64,000 nucleotides of DNA. Source: Bagarius yarrelli. Its lineage: Eukaryota; Chordata; Actinopteri; Siluriformes; Sisoridae. Under the pieces are notes generated by a model that saw nothing but the letters and a program-made list of their open reading frames with translations, searched no databases and was not told the DNA's origin. Location: positions 1,692,501-1,756,500 of the forward strand of contig VCAZ01000030.1 of NCBI GenBank assembly GCA_005784505.1. Reading direction: 5' to 3'. The first letter of the stretch is position 1. Every line of letters starts with the position of its first letter. Made by a program: the position numbers and the translations under genes. This document shows positions 23,552 to 60,420 of the stretch, in pieces.

Positions 23552-24737
23552 ATGGAGGTGTGTGAGAGCAGTGTACAAGAGTCAATGCTTGTTGGGAGCT
23601 CTAGCATACAGCCAGGGTTGAAGAGGCTCTCCTTTGCATATCAGAGCCTCTTGGAGATTCCTTATAATGTCATTCTTAAACAGAAGGACACTCTAGAGGT
23701 TCTGGACCTCAGTTATAACCTGCTGGATGAGTATCCTTTACTATGCACTTCATTTTATGTCTATATAGTCATAGCTTTTTTAACTACAGACATTACTGTG
23801 TGCTATACTAAATTATACACGAACACACACTCCCTGTATCATACACCAAGAACCTGTCATGAGAATTTGCTACATGATCATGGACATGGGTCAACACCCT
23901 TTAGATGCATTTTGCATAAGACATAGCCCTTAACTTAACCATTAACGGAGCCCAGCTCTTCTGGGGGAGTTGGACAAGTTGAGCACTCTGATTCTGGATG
24001 GCAACAACTACAACAATCATGTTAAGTTCCCCTACATGCCAAGTCTCACCACATTGTGGATCAACAAGAACAAAATAAGCAACCTACCCATCATTGTTGA
24101 TGAGATATACTGCAAGTTCCCTAATATCAAGTAGGAGCTGCTTGGCCATGTCTCTTTCATTCATAACAGTTGATTTAAGATAAAATATGTATAAATGTTT
24201 AAAGTTTTATAAAGTAAATAAGCTAAATAAGTTGCTTTTATTTAATGACAGAATACTAAGTATGATGAACAATGAGGCAGCACCCAGTTACTTCAATGGA
24301 GGCAGTTTCACTCAGTACATTGATTACAGGTAAATAAAACAACCAAATAACATCTAAAACAAAACATTGAGACATGAAAATTAGTAGGTTTGGGGCAGAA
24401 ATGTTATATATCTACATTTAGAAGGTACACAAAAGTATACATAACTACATTTATGTTTCAACTTGTTTTTCCTCAAAAACCACATTTTTGTTCCAAAATA
24501 TTTTGGTTTCTAAATGGCATATTAATGAAATTAATATTTTATATCAGTGGATTCAAGTCATTTTTTTTTCTAAAACCAGTCTTATTTTCCAGGCAGTATG
24601 TTATCAGTCAGATTCCCAGTCTGGAGGTACTGGATGACACAGAGGTGCAGGAGAAAGAGAGAGCACAAGCCAGAAAGACATACAGGATGCAAATGGCCAG
24701 ATATAGCCGTAAAAGACGAAAAGAGCTCTATAACTGA
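23552..24737 (+). CDS. Small leucine-rich-repeat protein, LRMDA-like
   Basis: Four exons in phase: 23552-23730, 23951-24130, 24252-24329 and 24593-24737 (582 nt, 193 aa). LRR signatures run in order: LKRLSFAYQSLLEIP, LEVLDLSYNLL, LSTLILDGNNYNN, LTTLWINKNKISNLP, then the cap KILSMMNNEAAPSYFN and QYVISQIPSLEVLDDTEV, ending in a basic tail (ARYSRKRRKELYN). The cap with 'NEAAPS...YRxYVISQIPxLExLDD' resembles the C10orf11/LRMDA (melanocyte differentiation) group and other LRRcap proteins, and length fits LRMDA (about 198 aa), but I cannot fix orthology. The first ATG of the frame is at 23552; the frame is open a little upstream. The exon 1 donor 'gatga|gtatcc' is weak. A decayed duplicate of its 3' half lies at 29487-30420. 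Confidence 0.75.
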
Positions 24738-25434
24738 CAGTGTAGTCAGTAGTTTACATCAAGTTTGACCTTTTTTTTTTATTATTGCCAAGATCTATCT
24801 AAGCAAAGTCATGAAAACTACATGAAATCTAGAAAAGTGCAAATGCATAATTGTTGTCTTTACATTTTTTGTAACGAATGTTGATATAAATACGTACTAC
24901 ATGAGGTTGGATTGGTTGCAATGAACATTATATACATTTCACTTCAAGCTGTATAAGCTGTTTTTTATATTCATTTTTTTTTATTGCCTACCCCTGGGAT
25001 TTTTTTTTGTAACTGTCTCCTCACTGAAATGTTTTCTGTACAGAGCCTTGCGTTTTTTTCCTGCTAAATTAGATGTAAACCTTTCCGTCAAATTGTTATT
25101 ACGTTTATTTTAAATCTCAGTACTACCGAGCTAGCATTAGTGGATCCATGAGTAAAACGCCTCCTGATAATGCACCAGACAATTATTTAAATGTAAAGGA
25201 AATGTTTATTAAACCAACAAAATGTGACATCACAGTGCAATAACTTTAATGTATTGAAGTAGAAAAATACCTAAATAAATATAAAAAAAATAAATAATAG
25301 TTAAATAGTACATATATCTACAATTATCAAATGAGCTGCCAATATATTTAAGTCAGTAAAGGTTTGTCATCAGTGACTGTCCATCTGTGTCATCAGTGAA
25401 CTGTCATCAGTGAACTGTCATCAGTGAACTGTCA
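24738..25434. other. Spacer between convergent LRR and PPP1R15-type genes
   Basis: Contains the 3' UTRs of both genes. Apart from the 14-bp tandem repeat at its right edge I see nothing in it. Confidence 0.5.
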
Positions 25435-26698
<1,264 letters not shown>

Positions 26699-26818
26699 GG
26701 CCCCGGATTTTCTGATAAACAAAAAGAACATGTTAATATTTAGTAGCTCTGTAACAGCCATACAGTGTTTTAACACTTTCCAGAGGACTTAACACAGGAA
26801 AAATTGCACATGTCCCAG

Positions 26819-26957
26819 GAGAAGGAGTAGCTCAGGGGTTAAGCACCACAAAACACACTGCTGAGCCCCTGAGCAGAACCCTTAAACCTCAACTGCTCAG
26901 TTCAATAAAATAATTGGGTAAATGTCTCGCCATCTGGCAATTACGTAACTGTAAATG
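26819..26957 (+). mobile_element. SINE, degraded
   Basis: Body 'gagcagaacccttaaacctc' and a shortened tail remain; it lies in the first intron of the PPP1R15-type gene. Confidence 0.65.
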
Positions 26958-27298
26958 TCCTGTAAAACAAATTGGATTTACTTATATTATGAGAAAGATC
27001 AATTTTTTTTAAAAAATTTTGGTAAGAAAGAATAGAAAATGTAGAGAATAAATTTAGTCACAATTGCTTTGTAATAAAACAATGTAAAATTACTATAATA
27101 AGGTTCAGAAGGACTGGAAAAGTATAAATCACTTGGAATAAGGTATACTCTGTTCATAAGTAAAGCTTTTAATGTTCACAAACAGACGATGATATACATT
27201 TTGTAATGTTTTCCTTTTTTTCTACCACAAACGATCTCATAGAATTATAAAGCACTCTTAAACAAATCTAAAGGGTTAGACTCACAAATATACTACAT

Positions 27299-27482
27299 TT
27301 ACATCTCTGGTATTTGGCAGACACCCTTATTTAAAGTGACTTACATTTATCTAATCGAACTGAGCAGTTAAGGGGTAAAAACATTGCTTAAGGGGGCCTC
27401 AGCAGTGGCAGATTGGTGGTCCTGGGAATTGAACCCACAAGCTTTCAGTCAGCAAGCCAACACCTTAACCACTACCACTATG
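27299..27482 (-). mobile_element. tRNA-derived SINE, reverse copy
   Basis: Tail (atttggcagacacccttatt), body (ggggtaaaaacattgcttaa), box B (gggaattgaaccca) and head are all visible in reverse. It lies in the same intron. Confidence 0.8.
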
Positions 27483-27949
27483 ATACTAAGAATCTATTTA
27501 TTTAATTTATGATTCTATATGACATAATATTTTTGGTAAAAGGGTTCTGTTGACACATTATTTATGTAGGTTACAGTGTTGCTCTAGTTTACGTCAGTAA
27601 GTCATGAACATCACGTACGCCTACAATAAATGACTCACTCTTTCGGGTTAAACAAGGATCCAAACACAACAAGTTTTCTTTTCTCTCTTACCTTTTTAAC
27701 TATACTATAAATATAATGTGTTTATTCTATTGATCAGATTAAGACAATAAGAGACAATAAAACAGAGCCACACTTACCTTTGGTAAATAATAGTTCATCC
27801 AGTTGCCTGTCGAGCGCTCCAGATAAGCTTTCCGGCTAAAATCCTGGAAATGTTAAATCGATCGAAAGAAATCGTTGTATTCCGTAAATAAAACACTGCC
27901 ATTATGACGTTTTATCGCATTTGAGTCATTTAGCGTCTATTTTACTTCG

Positions 27950-28072
27950 CGTGTTTTGAACTGACAAGCCGGACCAGTTGTTTATATACAAAAACAGGCT
28001 TGTGACGTAAGAGAAGGCGGGACGTCAAGTATCGGCCAATAAAAAAAACAACAACCGAAAGTCACGTGATTC
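27950..28072 (-). promoter_or_regulatory. Stress-type promoter of the PPP1R15-type gene
   Basis: Read on the minus strand toward the gene: an E-box/CLEAR-like GTCACGTGAT palindrome region (28061-28070), an inverted CCAAT box (28036-28040), a CRE-like GACGTC (28021-28026), a second CRE-like site (TGACGTAA on plus, 28003-28010) and a TATA box (TATATAAA on minus, 27981-27988). The spacing predicts a start near 27950-27957, before the exon 1 donor at 27778. CRE/ATF sites are known in the GADD34 promoter. Confidence 0.6.
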
Positions 28073-28477
28073 GTGATGTTTCGAGAAATTCCCACAAAGA
28101 ATTTCGTCATACTTGAAAATTCAAAACAAAACCAAGACTAGGAGACGGAAAAACACCCGCTCCCCCCTGACTACACACAGCCTATAAAATTAGCAACACT
28201 AAAATAAAATATGTCTTTGAAAATAAAATAAATAACTAATAAACAACATAATGATATGATGAATTATTCATAGATTTATTGTTTGTTTTTATTTTCCATT
28301 ATTAGGACTCTATACTGCTGTACTATGTGTATGTGTGGTAATTCACTACACTGTAAAAATAAAGTACTATCCCTGTCTTTGAAATTATTTTTATATAATC
28401 TACTAAATCCCTTTATTTTGTGACATATACTTTTTTTTACAGCACAGTAAATTTCTTTTTTTCCCCTCATATCTTAT

Positions 28478-28627
28478 GTTAGTAAGTTGGGGTCAGAAAA
28501 CTTTATACCAATCAAAGCAGGAAGGGTTAAGGTTGGCCTTGAACCCAGGTGTTTCTGGTCTTTAGATCGACAGCTGGCAGTGGTGGAGCAACTTAGCACC
28601 TTAACCATTTTGAGCCACCACTATCCT
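28478..28627 (-). mobile_element. Second SINE family, reverse copy
   Basis: This is the reverse of the element at 40857-41135: it shares 'ttgaacccaggtgtttctgg', the 'agtaagttggggtcag' segment and the tRNA-like head 'ggttaaggtgctaagt' (here 'acttagcaccttaacc'). Confidence 0.75.
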
Positions 28628-29486
28628 AATTGAATCAATCGTTTTATCAGTCATGATTTTGCTTACAGGCATTGATTGGTATAAAGTTTTCCAGGCAAAA
28701 TAAGAGAGAAAAGTGCAATTTAGGAATGATGTCAGTTACAGTAAGTTCAGTGTTTCCTTATTTCTTATATTTACAAAACAATGCTTATGTATATATAAAT
28801 AATAATATGAGTAGGCACCACCTAAACCACCACTTAATGTAAACCTGTCATAGTGTTGATTTAGTTCAATAATTAAAAGAATTCGACCTACTTCTGTTCT
28901 ATCACTGGCCAGAATAAGGGGTTATACTACATAGTATAGTATGTATGTACAGTATGTATGTAACGAGTTTGTCAGTTTTATCTCTAAATCTGTAAATATA
29001 CATGTTTATGTTTCAGTTTCAACAATATGACCTTGATATTTTTAAATGTTTTGGTTTCAGTTCAGTATACTCTATATACTTATATATTATATATTATCCT
29101 CTGAAACAATTGGTTTAACTTTATCTATGCACTTCTGTTGAACAAAGAAAGCTGTCTCTAAGGATTCTGCACAAAAGTAGTAAAGAGACCTGGGCAAGAT
29201 GATTGTAAAGCAGGGTCAAGGTCCAGTTCCTCCTGTTCTTGTCTATTACCACTGAAGCATCTGTTTTAGTGTTTGGTTAAACCTCAGTTGGTCTGGGGTG
29301 TTAGCACCTCAGGTTTAATGGTAAAATACACTTCAGGATATGGTTAGCGGCTCAGCTGTGTCATGAAATAATGATTCCGAAAGTGGAACCACACAAAGAG
29401 AATGCATCATGACCAAAAATGGACTTTGATAGTGGCTTATAGGTCTATGATTATCCACTTAAGTGGGATGATGGTCTGACCCTGTG

Positions 29487-30420
29487 CATTGATTACAGGT
29501 AAATATAACAACCCAAAAATGTTCAAATAGGATTTGATCAGTTAAACTACATATCAAACTAATAAAAAATTATTTTACTTATTCAAAGAATGTAGACAAT
29601 AATAAACAGCATGTGTTTTGCTGAATATACTACACCACCTACTGGCCATCTTGTAAACAACTACTGAAAATGTTCTGTCCATATTCACAAGCATGCAGAG
29701 CTTTTTTAATGCAATAAAAAAACCTGGCGTTTAATAAAAACGAAAAATATTATGTAATAATATAAACAACGATGCATTAAAAAGGCTTCTTAAGAAATAT
29801 TGAGACAAGAAAATCATCAGATTTTGGCTGTACATTTAAAAACACTAGCATTTTTTAATTATGCAAAAAAAGTATACATAACCACGGTTTAACTTGGTTT
29901 TTTTCTTCTCAAAAACAGATTTGATTTCAGTTTCTAGATTAATTATATTCATTAGATTTTACATTTAAAATTATTAGATTATTTTTTCCCCTCAAAAACA
30001 CTTGCAAACAAAGCACACATACAACAAATATGTACACATATTATAGTTATTATAGTAAAATACAGTTACATTTTGGGGGAAAAGATTCTATTTGAACACC
30101 CCAGCAACCTATATGCCACAAATATTAGCAAGCTGCACAACTGTTATATCTGTTATTTTAAAACATTTATCACACATTCATCTATAGTGTGTTGGGTAAT
30201 AAAACAGTAATGCAACAAGTCAAAAATCAAGTTTTGTGCACTGTTGCTTCATTGGTTTTAGAAGTGCTTGAACGTTAGACAGCATTTTCTTTAACTGTAA
30301 ATATATATGCGTCTAGTTTTGCATTAATATTTCAAAAAAACAAGCTCTTTATTGATTTTATGCTGATTTTTTGTTTCTTTTTTCCAGGCTATATGTTATC
30401 AATCATTTGCAAAGTGGTAA
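29487..30420 (+). pseudogene. Decayed duplicate of the LRR gene 3' half
   Basis: Landmarks match the 24318-24620 region in the same order: 'cattgattacaggtaaata' (exon 3 end and donor), 'gagacaagaaaatcatcag', 'agtatacataaccacggttt' and 'ttccaggctatatgttatca' (exon 4 start; RLYVINHL against RQYVISQI). The spacing is stretched by insertions, and exon 4 runs into a poly-T tract and loses its frame. Confidence 0.7.
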
Positions 30421-30999
30421 TAATGTTTTTTTTTTTAACATTTTAAATACATTTGTAAAAAGGAATGTCAAACAATATGTCCAAATGCAGTCAGATTGGT
30501 TGTCTATTAAATTAATTTTAACATCAACTATATTTCTTTTTCTCATTAAAACAACTTGAAGAAACGTTATTCACTTGTCTTCCTATTTTCACACACTGAT
30601 TGCTTTATTTAATGTGCAGCTTCATTTCTCTTACAGAATAATCTTCTACCCAACAAAAGAATGTAACAATCCGAACTGTTTATTTTATTTACATGTTTGC
30701 ACTGTTGTTAAAATAATTATAGTTGACATAAAAATGGTTTCAAACAAAGGTTAAAATTAATTGTACCTGATGGCAAAGAGCTGAATCATTACCGTAATAA
30801 CGGGAAGTTAAAATAATTATTCATATTATAGAGTCATATTTATAAATGTAACATAATTCACATATCAGTGACTATATTTATACAGTTAGTATTTTGTAAA
30901 TCGATTGTAGAGCTCACGATATAAGAGAAGAAATAATATTGAAGAATTTGACAACTGATGTTATGTTTTTATAGTCTATAGTAGTAGGTGGTTTACGGT

Positions 31000-31082
31000 A
31001 TACGAGTGGGCTACTGTTATCAGCTTCGAGGAGGTGCTAGTAGCTGAGTTTATTTCCAGGAGTCGTTTACGGTTTAAAATCG
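31000..31082 (+). other. aco1: Probable non-coding first exon of aco1
   Basis: The sequence ends in a strong donor (aaaatcg|gtgagtc) after a TATA-less start region. The first coding exon begins with an acceptor at 35928, 43 bases before its ATG, so at least one upstream UTR exon must exist; this is the best candidate seen. Confidence 0.4.
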
Positions 31083-32315
31083 GTGAGTCATGTGAAATAA
31101 AACAATTGTTTTTATGTGCATTAGTGAAAACAACGTGTTAGAGTTAGAAATGAATTCCACCGTTAATAGTTATAAGGGTGACTTTTCCTGTTAGCTAAGT
31201 TTGCTAATCGTAGCCATACTCGTCAGGCCACTGACAGGATCGACATCGGGGGGGATATAATAAGGGGAGAGTTTTAGTTGAGTTGTGCAGCAGCAGGTGG
31301 GGGATGTTTGTGCACCCGATTATATAATGTGGCAAATGGCGTTAATGATCGCGTGTTAAGATAAATATGAGTCAGTTCCTAGAAGTTAAGGTTGCTACTA
31401 GTTCTGTGCAAATCAACATGGCTGCTTTTTGCAGAAGCAGAATTTACATTGATATTAGTGATGTTTTCAAATGTTACTGTAGCAGTAAAGTTATAAGAAA
31501 TGCACTTTGTTCTTCTCTCTTTTTACCCCTTTAAGCTTTGTCTGGTCTTTTCTATTTAGGTAATATATATTAGGACTTGCAAAATAGTTCCAGTTTTATT
31601 TACCTGTGGATTTCTGCATTTGTTTGAAGTATTTTGGAAAGATTCAAACATTTTATAGTAGAAGATGTGAGTGTTTAATAAAGATTTGTGTACTTGATGT
31701 GTGTTTTTTTTCATTTTCAGAATAATATTTTAGAAGGTAAAGAACAATATATTTTTCAGTTATTTATTTTACTAGGAAAGTATCGAAACCTTGTACATAA
31801 AGGAAAGTGGGTTCTTTCTAAATCTACTACAAAATGTACTACTTTTTAAAGTACACAGAAGCCTTTATGAAACCCATGAAAAATAACAAGGCACTGAACA
31901 TTTAAAGATAAAATAAGTGACATTTCTTTGTTCTGATGGTTGAAAGTCTCTTCACATCCTGAACTGATAAGTGGTCCAGATGGATTTTTTTAGGGGTGGA
32001 AATCTTTGGGTACTTTACAATCCGATTCCGTTTCTGGGAGTCACAAACCGTTTTTCTCTATTATTTCTGCTGTGTAAATACACGTTCACGTCTTTACATT
32101 TTACCCAGAATTGGAGTTTCTATGCTTTTTTTTAATAGTTAAAATTTCTGTATTCTGTATGTAATATCATCTATCAGAACAAAAGATAATTTGGTTTTAT
32201 AAACTTTCTTTTATTAATAAAGTTCAGGATGAAGAAGCTCTGAATGTAATATTGACATGTCAGATTATTATAACCATCATGAAGAGCACTTCAATAATGC
32301 TGTAGGGTCACACTG

Positions 32316-32790
32316 TACCTCGGCTCACGCACCTGTATCAGTGTGTGAAACCCGGTGTTATTTATGACAGAGAACAGGCACAAATCCCTGGCAATAAAAC
32401 CGCCACCGACCGAGTAATTCGCTTCACCTTTTTCTTAGAATCCATTGTTGCCACACAGTCAATCCTAAATTTGATGTTAATTGACCATTTTTGTTCAAAT
32501 TAAGCAAATTCGCCAGCATACGAACGTGCGCCAGTCAGTGCTTATGTAATTAGACTAAACTGTTTAAACGTGGTAATTTTGTGTCAGCGGTCATTCTGTG
32601 TGTGGGGGTAAATGCATTTTTTCCCCTTGGGGCTTGCCGTAATTTGGTGAGAGTGCATGTGCACAAGGGTGTGAGACAGATAAAAAAGTGGTATCTAATA
32701 AACCAGTTCAGTATATTTTGGACTGCTTCCCTTCTTTATTTTATTAAATTCCAATGTTTAGGCGAACCTGCAACGAACGCTCGGTTACAC
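32316..32790 (+). mobile_element. Degraded hAT-like DNA element, copy 1
   Basis: Its right part (gtgtcagcggtcattctgtg ... ggggcttgccgtaatttg ... tgtttaggcgaacctg) is the reverse complement of 46083-46225. The left end 'cactgtacctcggctcacg' resembles the inverted-repeat word CAGTGGTACCTTG at the other copy. Confidence 0.6.
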
Positions 32791-34299
32791 TTATAATTTT
32801 TCTGTCGAAATCTTATTTAAATTTAGAATCGATTCTGGACTTTGAAGAATCGATTTAGGAATCGGTAAAGAATGAATTGCGATGCATCAATGAATCAAAT
32901 ATTTTATGTAGTATTTATATATTATGTGGACGGAGCGAGAAAGTCACGCAAGCAGCAACAACCTATCCTTCCTTCACAACCGACATCAAGAGGTTTTGTA
33001 AAATGATCTACCAAAAGAAAGTCGGTCATTAAAAGGGTTACTGGGATTAAAAAGGATCAAAATAGAGCTGTGCAAAATGGACATATTGCAGTTTTTATTT
33101 CTTTTCAATGAATATTGCAATTTTGCTAACATGCCACAATCTACATAGTATGAACAACTTGATAAACAAACCTGTAATTGACTGTTTTTAAAACAGACAA
33201 CATAAAATAAATAAATTATTCAGAATTATTCATTAAATAAAATAATTTTTTTATTATTATCTCACTTTACTCATCATCTCAATAACAGGTGACACAGAAC
33301 GTTGCTTAGCTTAGCTTACATATTTTACAACACGCTGGTGTTATTTTCAGTGTATTTAAACTAATCTTTCTTTTTTAATGCTGAAGTCTTTTTTTCTTAA
33401 AGATTTGCCCTTTTTTTTTCATTGATCGTTAACACGCAGCGCTATTGGTTACCTCCTCTGTGCTTGAGTTCTTGTTTGGAACTGAGATTGACAATGACAT
33501 TAGGAAATTTGATTGTGATTTGAAATATAACAAACACACCAAGACAGATATACGTTATCGTTAAAGTTACATTGCTGTGCTAGCGTAACCTAGCATGCAT
33601 GATAAGGGCATGTAGCATATACTACATTTAGGTGAGTATATGTCAAAAAGAACGTTCTTATAGTATGTTTTAAGGGTAGTAATAAAATGTGGACATACTA
33701 CATCCGCTATTTCGATATGACCGGTGTCAGAAAGTTGGACAATGTTAAATGAGTGCAGTTTAAGTACAATGAACAAAGATTCGTCTCTCCATCCCTCATG
33801 AGATAGCATGCAGGAGAATTAGGTCACTTTTCAAGTGCTATAACTAACGACATGGTTCCTAGAAATTAAGTAGTATGCAATATCAGACAGAGCCTAAATT
33901 TTTATTTTACAGTGATCTGCCACCATCATACTCTGGTTTGTTCACACCACAGGCTGTCCGGGCGCTTCACTTTTTACGTTCAATTCAATTAATGTTGATT
34001 TTGTTAAACTGATTTTCCCTCCACTAGTACAGCACACCCCCATGCACGATTTTGGACAGAGTAAGTTAACTACATAACTGGGAGGCTAATGCAAATGGCC
34101 ATGAGGATAACATTTAAAACCCTTACACAGACACTTACTGTTACACACCGAACTGAACTACCTCAACCCTACAAATATGCACACACACTCAAACATTTTT
34201 TGTTAAGCACAGTCACTTTACAATGCTATTTGCACAATATTGTTGTTAATTTGCACATTTCATGTCTACCTCATCTTACAATATGGTTGGTGCTATTGC

Positions 34300-34530
34300 G
34301 TCTTTGTAATGTTTGTATTGTTAATTGCACTGTCTGTGTCTGCACTGTCTGAAAAAGGTTGCACACATGCACTTTATGTCTATCCTGTTTAGTGGCTCTT
34401 TGTTGTTGTTTTGTGGAATTCTATGTTTTGTGTAGCACCGGGGGGTCCTAGAGAAACGTTATTTCATCTCACTGTGTACTGCATTCCGCTATATATGGTT
34501 AAAATGACAATAAAGCTCCTTGAACTTGAA
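34300..34530 (+). mobile_element. Retroelement-like 3' end, copy 2
   Basis: Near-identical to 13017-13235 over about 200 bp, including 'gcaccggggggtcctagaga' and the 'atgacaataaagctccttga' tail. High identity suggests recent activity. Confidence 0.75.
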
Positions 34531-35970
34531 CTACAATAGATCCCTTGTATTTTGGTTTAAAGCAAAAACATGCGGTTTTGTAAACCATAAAATCAGCCAA
34601 ACACAAACAATTGGCCTGCATTATCATCTGCTCGAGTCTGCTCATGTTTGGAAAGCTGTCTGTGTGCTAGATTCCCACCACTTCTGTCTTCTGTAGGCTC
34701 TGTTAATACTTGCCCTGTTACATCATCTTTCTTTAGTAATCTTATTTTTCTGCTGATGAGGTAACCTCTTTTTGTACCCAGTAGTAATTGTAAGCTCACA
34801 TGTACAGTATATTTACTCTACTGATTCTATATTAGGAAAAGACTAGGAAAAGGACTAAATTGAAAATGGTTACATTTTGTTTATTGACCTGAGAAATGTA
34901 GGTTTATCACTTTATTTCAACTGCATATTTCTTTTTGATGATGGTGGGGTGGTGACAGAGTGGTTTTGTTTTTAATTTAAAGAAGAAGATATAAAAGGTC
35001 TCATTTTCCTGTATTTCCTATGCCACATCTTTTGTAACTTTGCAATAAATAATGATAGTTCAAAAATGACCCTTGCCCTGCAGGATAGAGTAAACCGCCA
35101 TGCTCGACTAGTTTCCTGGGGCACTTTCTCAAAGCGAAGGTTAAACTGCCAAAGATCTTACTATGCTACTAATAATATTTGCCATTTTCTTTGGGTCAGT
35201 AATTTCTTTGCCTGGGTCCAGTGAGCCTTCTTTTCACCAGTTATTTTCTGTTTGATCACAAACCCCCATTTTTTCCCCCTAATAGCTGTGTTCCGAATAG
35301 TTTAACATGATGGTGTGACTAGTCACCTGAGCGGTTATTCAGTCCCTCCCTTTAGTTTCTCAATAATGCTAATGCAATCTTTACAATATACACAATTACC
35401 TGTTTGTTTTTGGGTTCACTAGGGCTTCTAATGACATGACATAATACCATTGCTGTCGTAATCCCAAATACCACCATCCAAACTCTTCTTTTTTCTTACG
35501 TTTGTAGTTCATAATTTATGAGAACATTATTCAGTTATCGGTTCCAGATCTGCCAGACATGAAAGCTTTGTTGCAAGGAATAAGTGACAAGTATCCTAGC
35601 CTCTGTCTAAAGCCTGAGCGCATAAATTTCCCATTGCATTTCTTGGCTGGTTTGTCCCATGGTGTAATACTGCTTGTCATGTATCAACCTCTGAAATTTG
35701 GCAGTGCCTTTAGCCTTTACTGATAAATTGGGGCATTAAAAAGAGTAAAAAGCTCAGGTATCAGTGGCAGGTTTGGGCATTTAATTAGGTGGCTTCAGCT
35801 AGTTACAGCATGTTTAAAAACATTGTTTAGGTAGAACTGTGTGTTGTGGTTAATTGCTGTATTTTTGTTATATGTTGTTCTCTTAATAATTATTTTAGCC
35901 TCTGTTTTTCCCCCTTTGTGTCATCAGATAACTGAAAAGTAGCTTGTGGGTAAAGAAAGAGACTTTAGCT

Positions 35971-47249
<11,279 letters not shown>

Positions 47250-48101
47250 TATAGTTTGCCCCATCTGATCTCAGTGTCATATTTCATGTTATTGTGCATT
47301 AGGAATTTTAAATGTTTATGATAAACAAGTCTAAACATCACATTAGCATGAAAAACACTGTAAGAAAGTTTTAGTGGGTTGCAATCAACAGGTTGTGGTG
47401 ATTTGATATCACTATTCCGATGACAGCTGGTTAACAGGTACTTTTGTCAGCACTGTGTGCGGCCCCTAATCCTAAAAACCTTAATAATATTCTAACTTCC
47501 GAGCACAGGTAATAATGAGAAGTAAGAGGCGAATCAGACAAGGAGAATTCGGTTTTAATATCTGTAGTCAATGGCTGCAGGTGTGTAACAGATTTAGCCG
47601 TGATCTGGTTTCTAGCCCTACCTCAATATCGCCAATACCGTGTCTCTTACAGTCTTTTGTTGCATTCATTTAAAAATTTAATTAAAATAAACAAAACCAT
47701 AATTTTTTATTTAATTTTTTGTCATGAAGGTGCTAATCAATCATAACATACTGTCACAATGCTGAAATATTTCTTCTGCTACGTCAGATTTCAAAGATTT
47801 AACTATAAAGTTATACAACACAACAGGGCAACTAGTCATTATGACTACTTTACTGGTGACTAAAAAAATGCAGATTTTTTCCTTAGAAAAGAAATCTTTC
47901 CATATATAATTTTGTATAAATCGAAAATATTTTGATGTATTGATCATATTTGTATGCTAATTCAATGGTGTAACTGTGTGTAAGATTCCTGTAAGTGCCT
48001 ACAGCATATACACTGTGATGCTTATAGACGGTTTAAAACCAACTTGGTCCTCATTCCAAACCTGATGTATGTGTATACTGCTTTTTGTTTTGTTTGTCTG
48101 T

Positions 48102-48107
48102 AATAAA
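48102..48107 (+). terminator. aco1 polyadenylation signal
   Basis: AATAAA, 853 bases after the aco1 stop, the first clear canonical signal upstream of sepsecs. Confidence 0.6.
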
Positions 48108-48674
48108 AACCATTTACATAAACCCTTCAGCCATCCGGTAGACATTTACTTTACTGTACTTTAATTAAAATGTGTTGTGGAGAAACTTGGAATGAGTATA
48201 AATATCATACAGCATCATTATACAACTTTATCTTGTACATCTTCATATAAGTCCTATTTATATATCACATCACATTGAAAAAAAAAATCAAAAAAGCATT
48301 TGCAGTGGTTTAATTTAAGCAAAGCTAGAAAATAATGTTAAACTCTTAAAAACGCGGAAGCAAATCGGACTTTTATTTTAGGTGGGGGCGGAATTTATTT
48401 ATAAACAGGAAGTGTATAGCGGTTGTCATTGGCTGGGCTGCAACCCAAAATGGCTCCCTACTCCCTAGATAAGTGCACTTTTAGCATGTACATGCACGTG
48501 TTATTCCCTATATCTAATGCACTACATATGCAAATTACACGCGTTTAGGATTTAGCCATGCTGACTTCATTTATTGAGACATGAGAAAATTTGTAAGGAA
48601 GAAAAATAAATAAAAGGTGGGAGAAATAGCTAGAAAATAGTTTCATCTTATTGCGGTGTGTCTCAGTTTTAGGA

Positions 48675-60346
<11,672 letters not shown>

Positions 60347-60411
60347 ATACTGCCTTTGAAACATTTTCTTTGAGATCTGTCTGTATTGCACATTTCATCT
60401 GGACAAAGCTC

Positions 60412-60417
60412 AATAAA
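60412..60417 (+). terminator. sepsecs polyadenylation signal
   Basis: AATAAA 66 bases after the sepsecs stop, giving a very short 3' UTR. Confidence 0.8.
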
Positions 60418-60420
60418 AGA

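Larger units (their letters stand above)
31083..35927 (+). other. Long first intron of aco1 (inferred)
   Basis: AT-rich, no coding exon seen. It holds a hAT-like element (about 32316-32790) and a retroelement-like tail (34300-34530). Confidence 0.4.
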
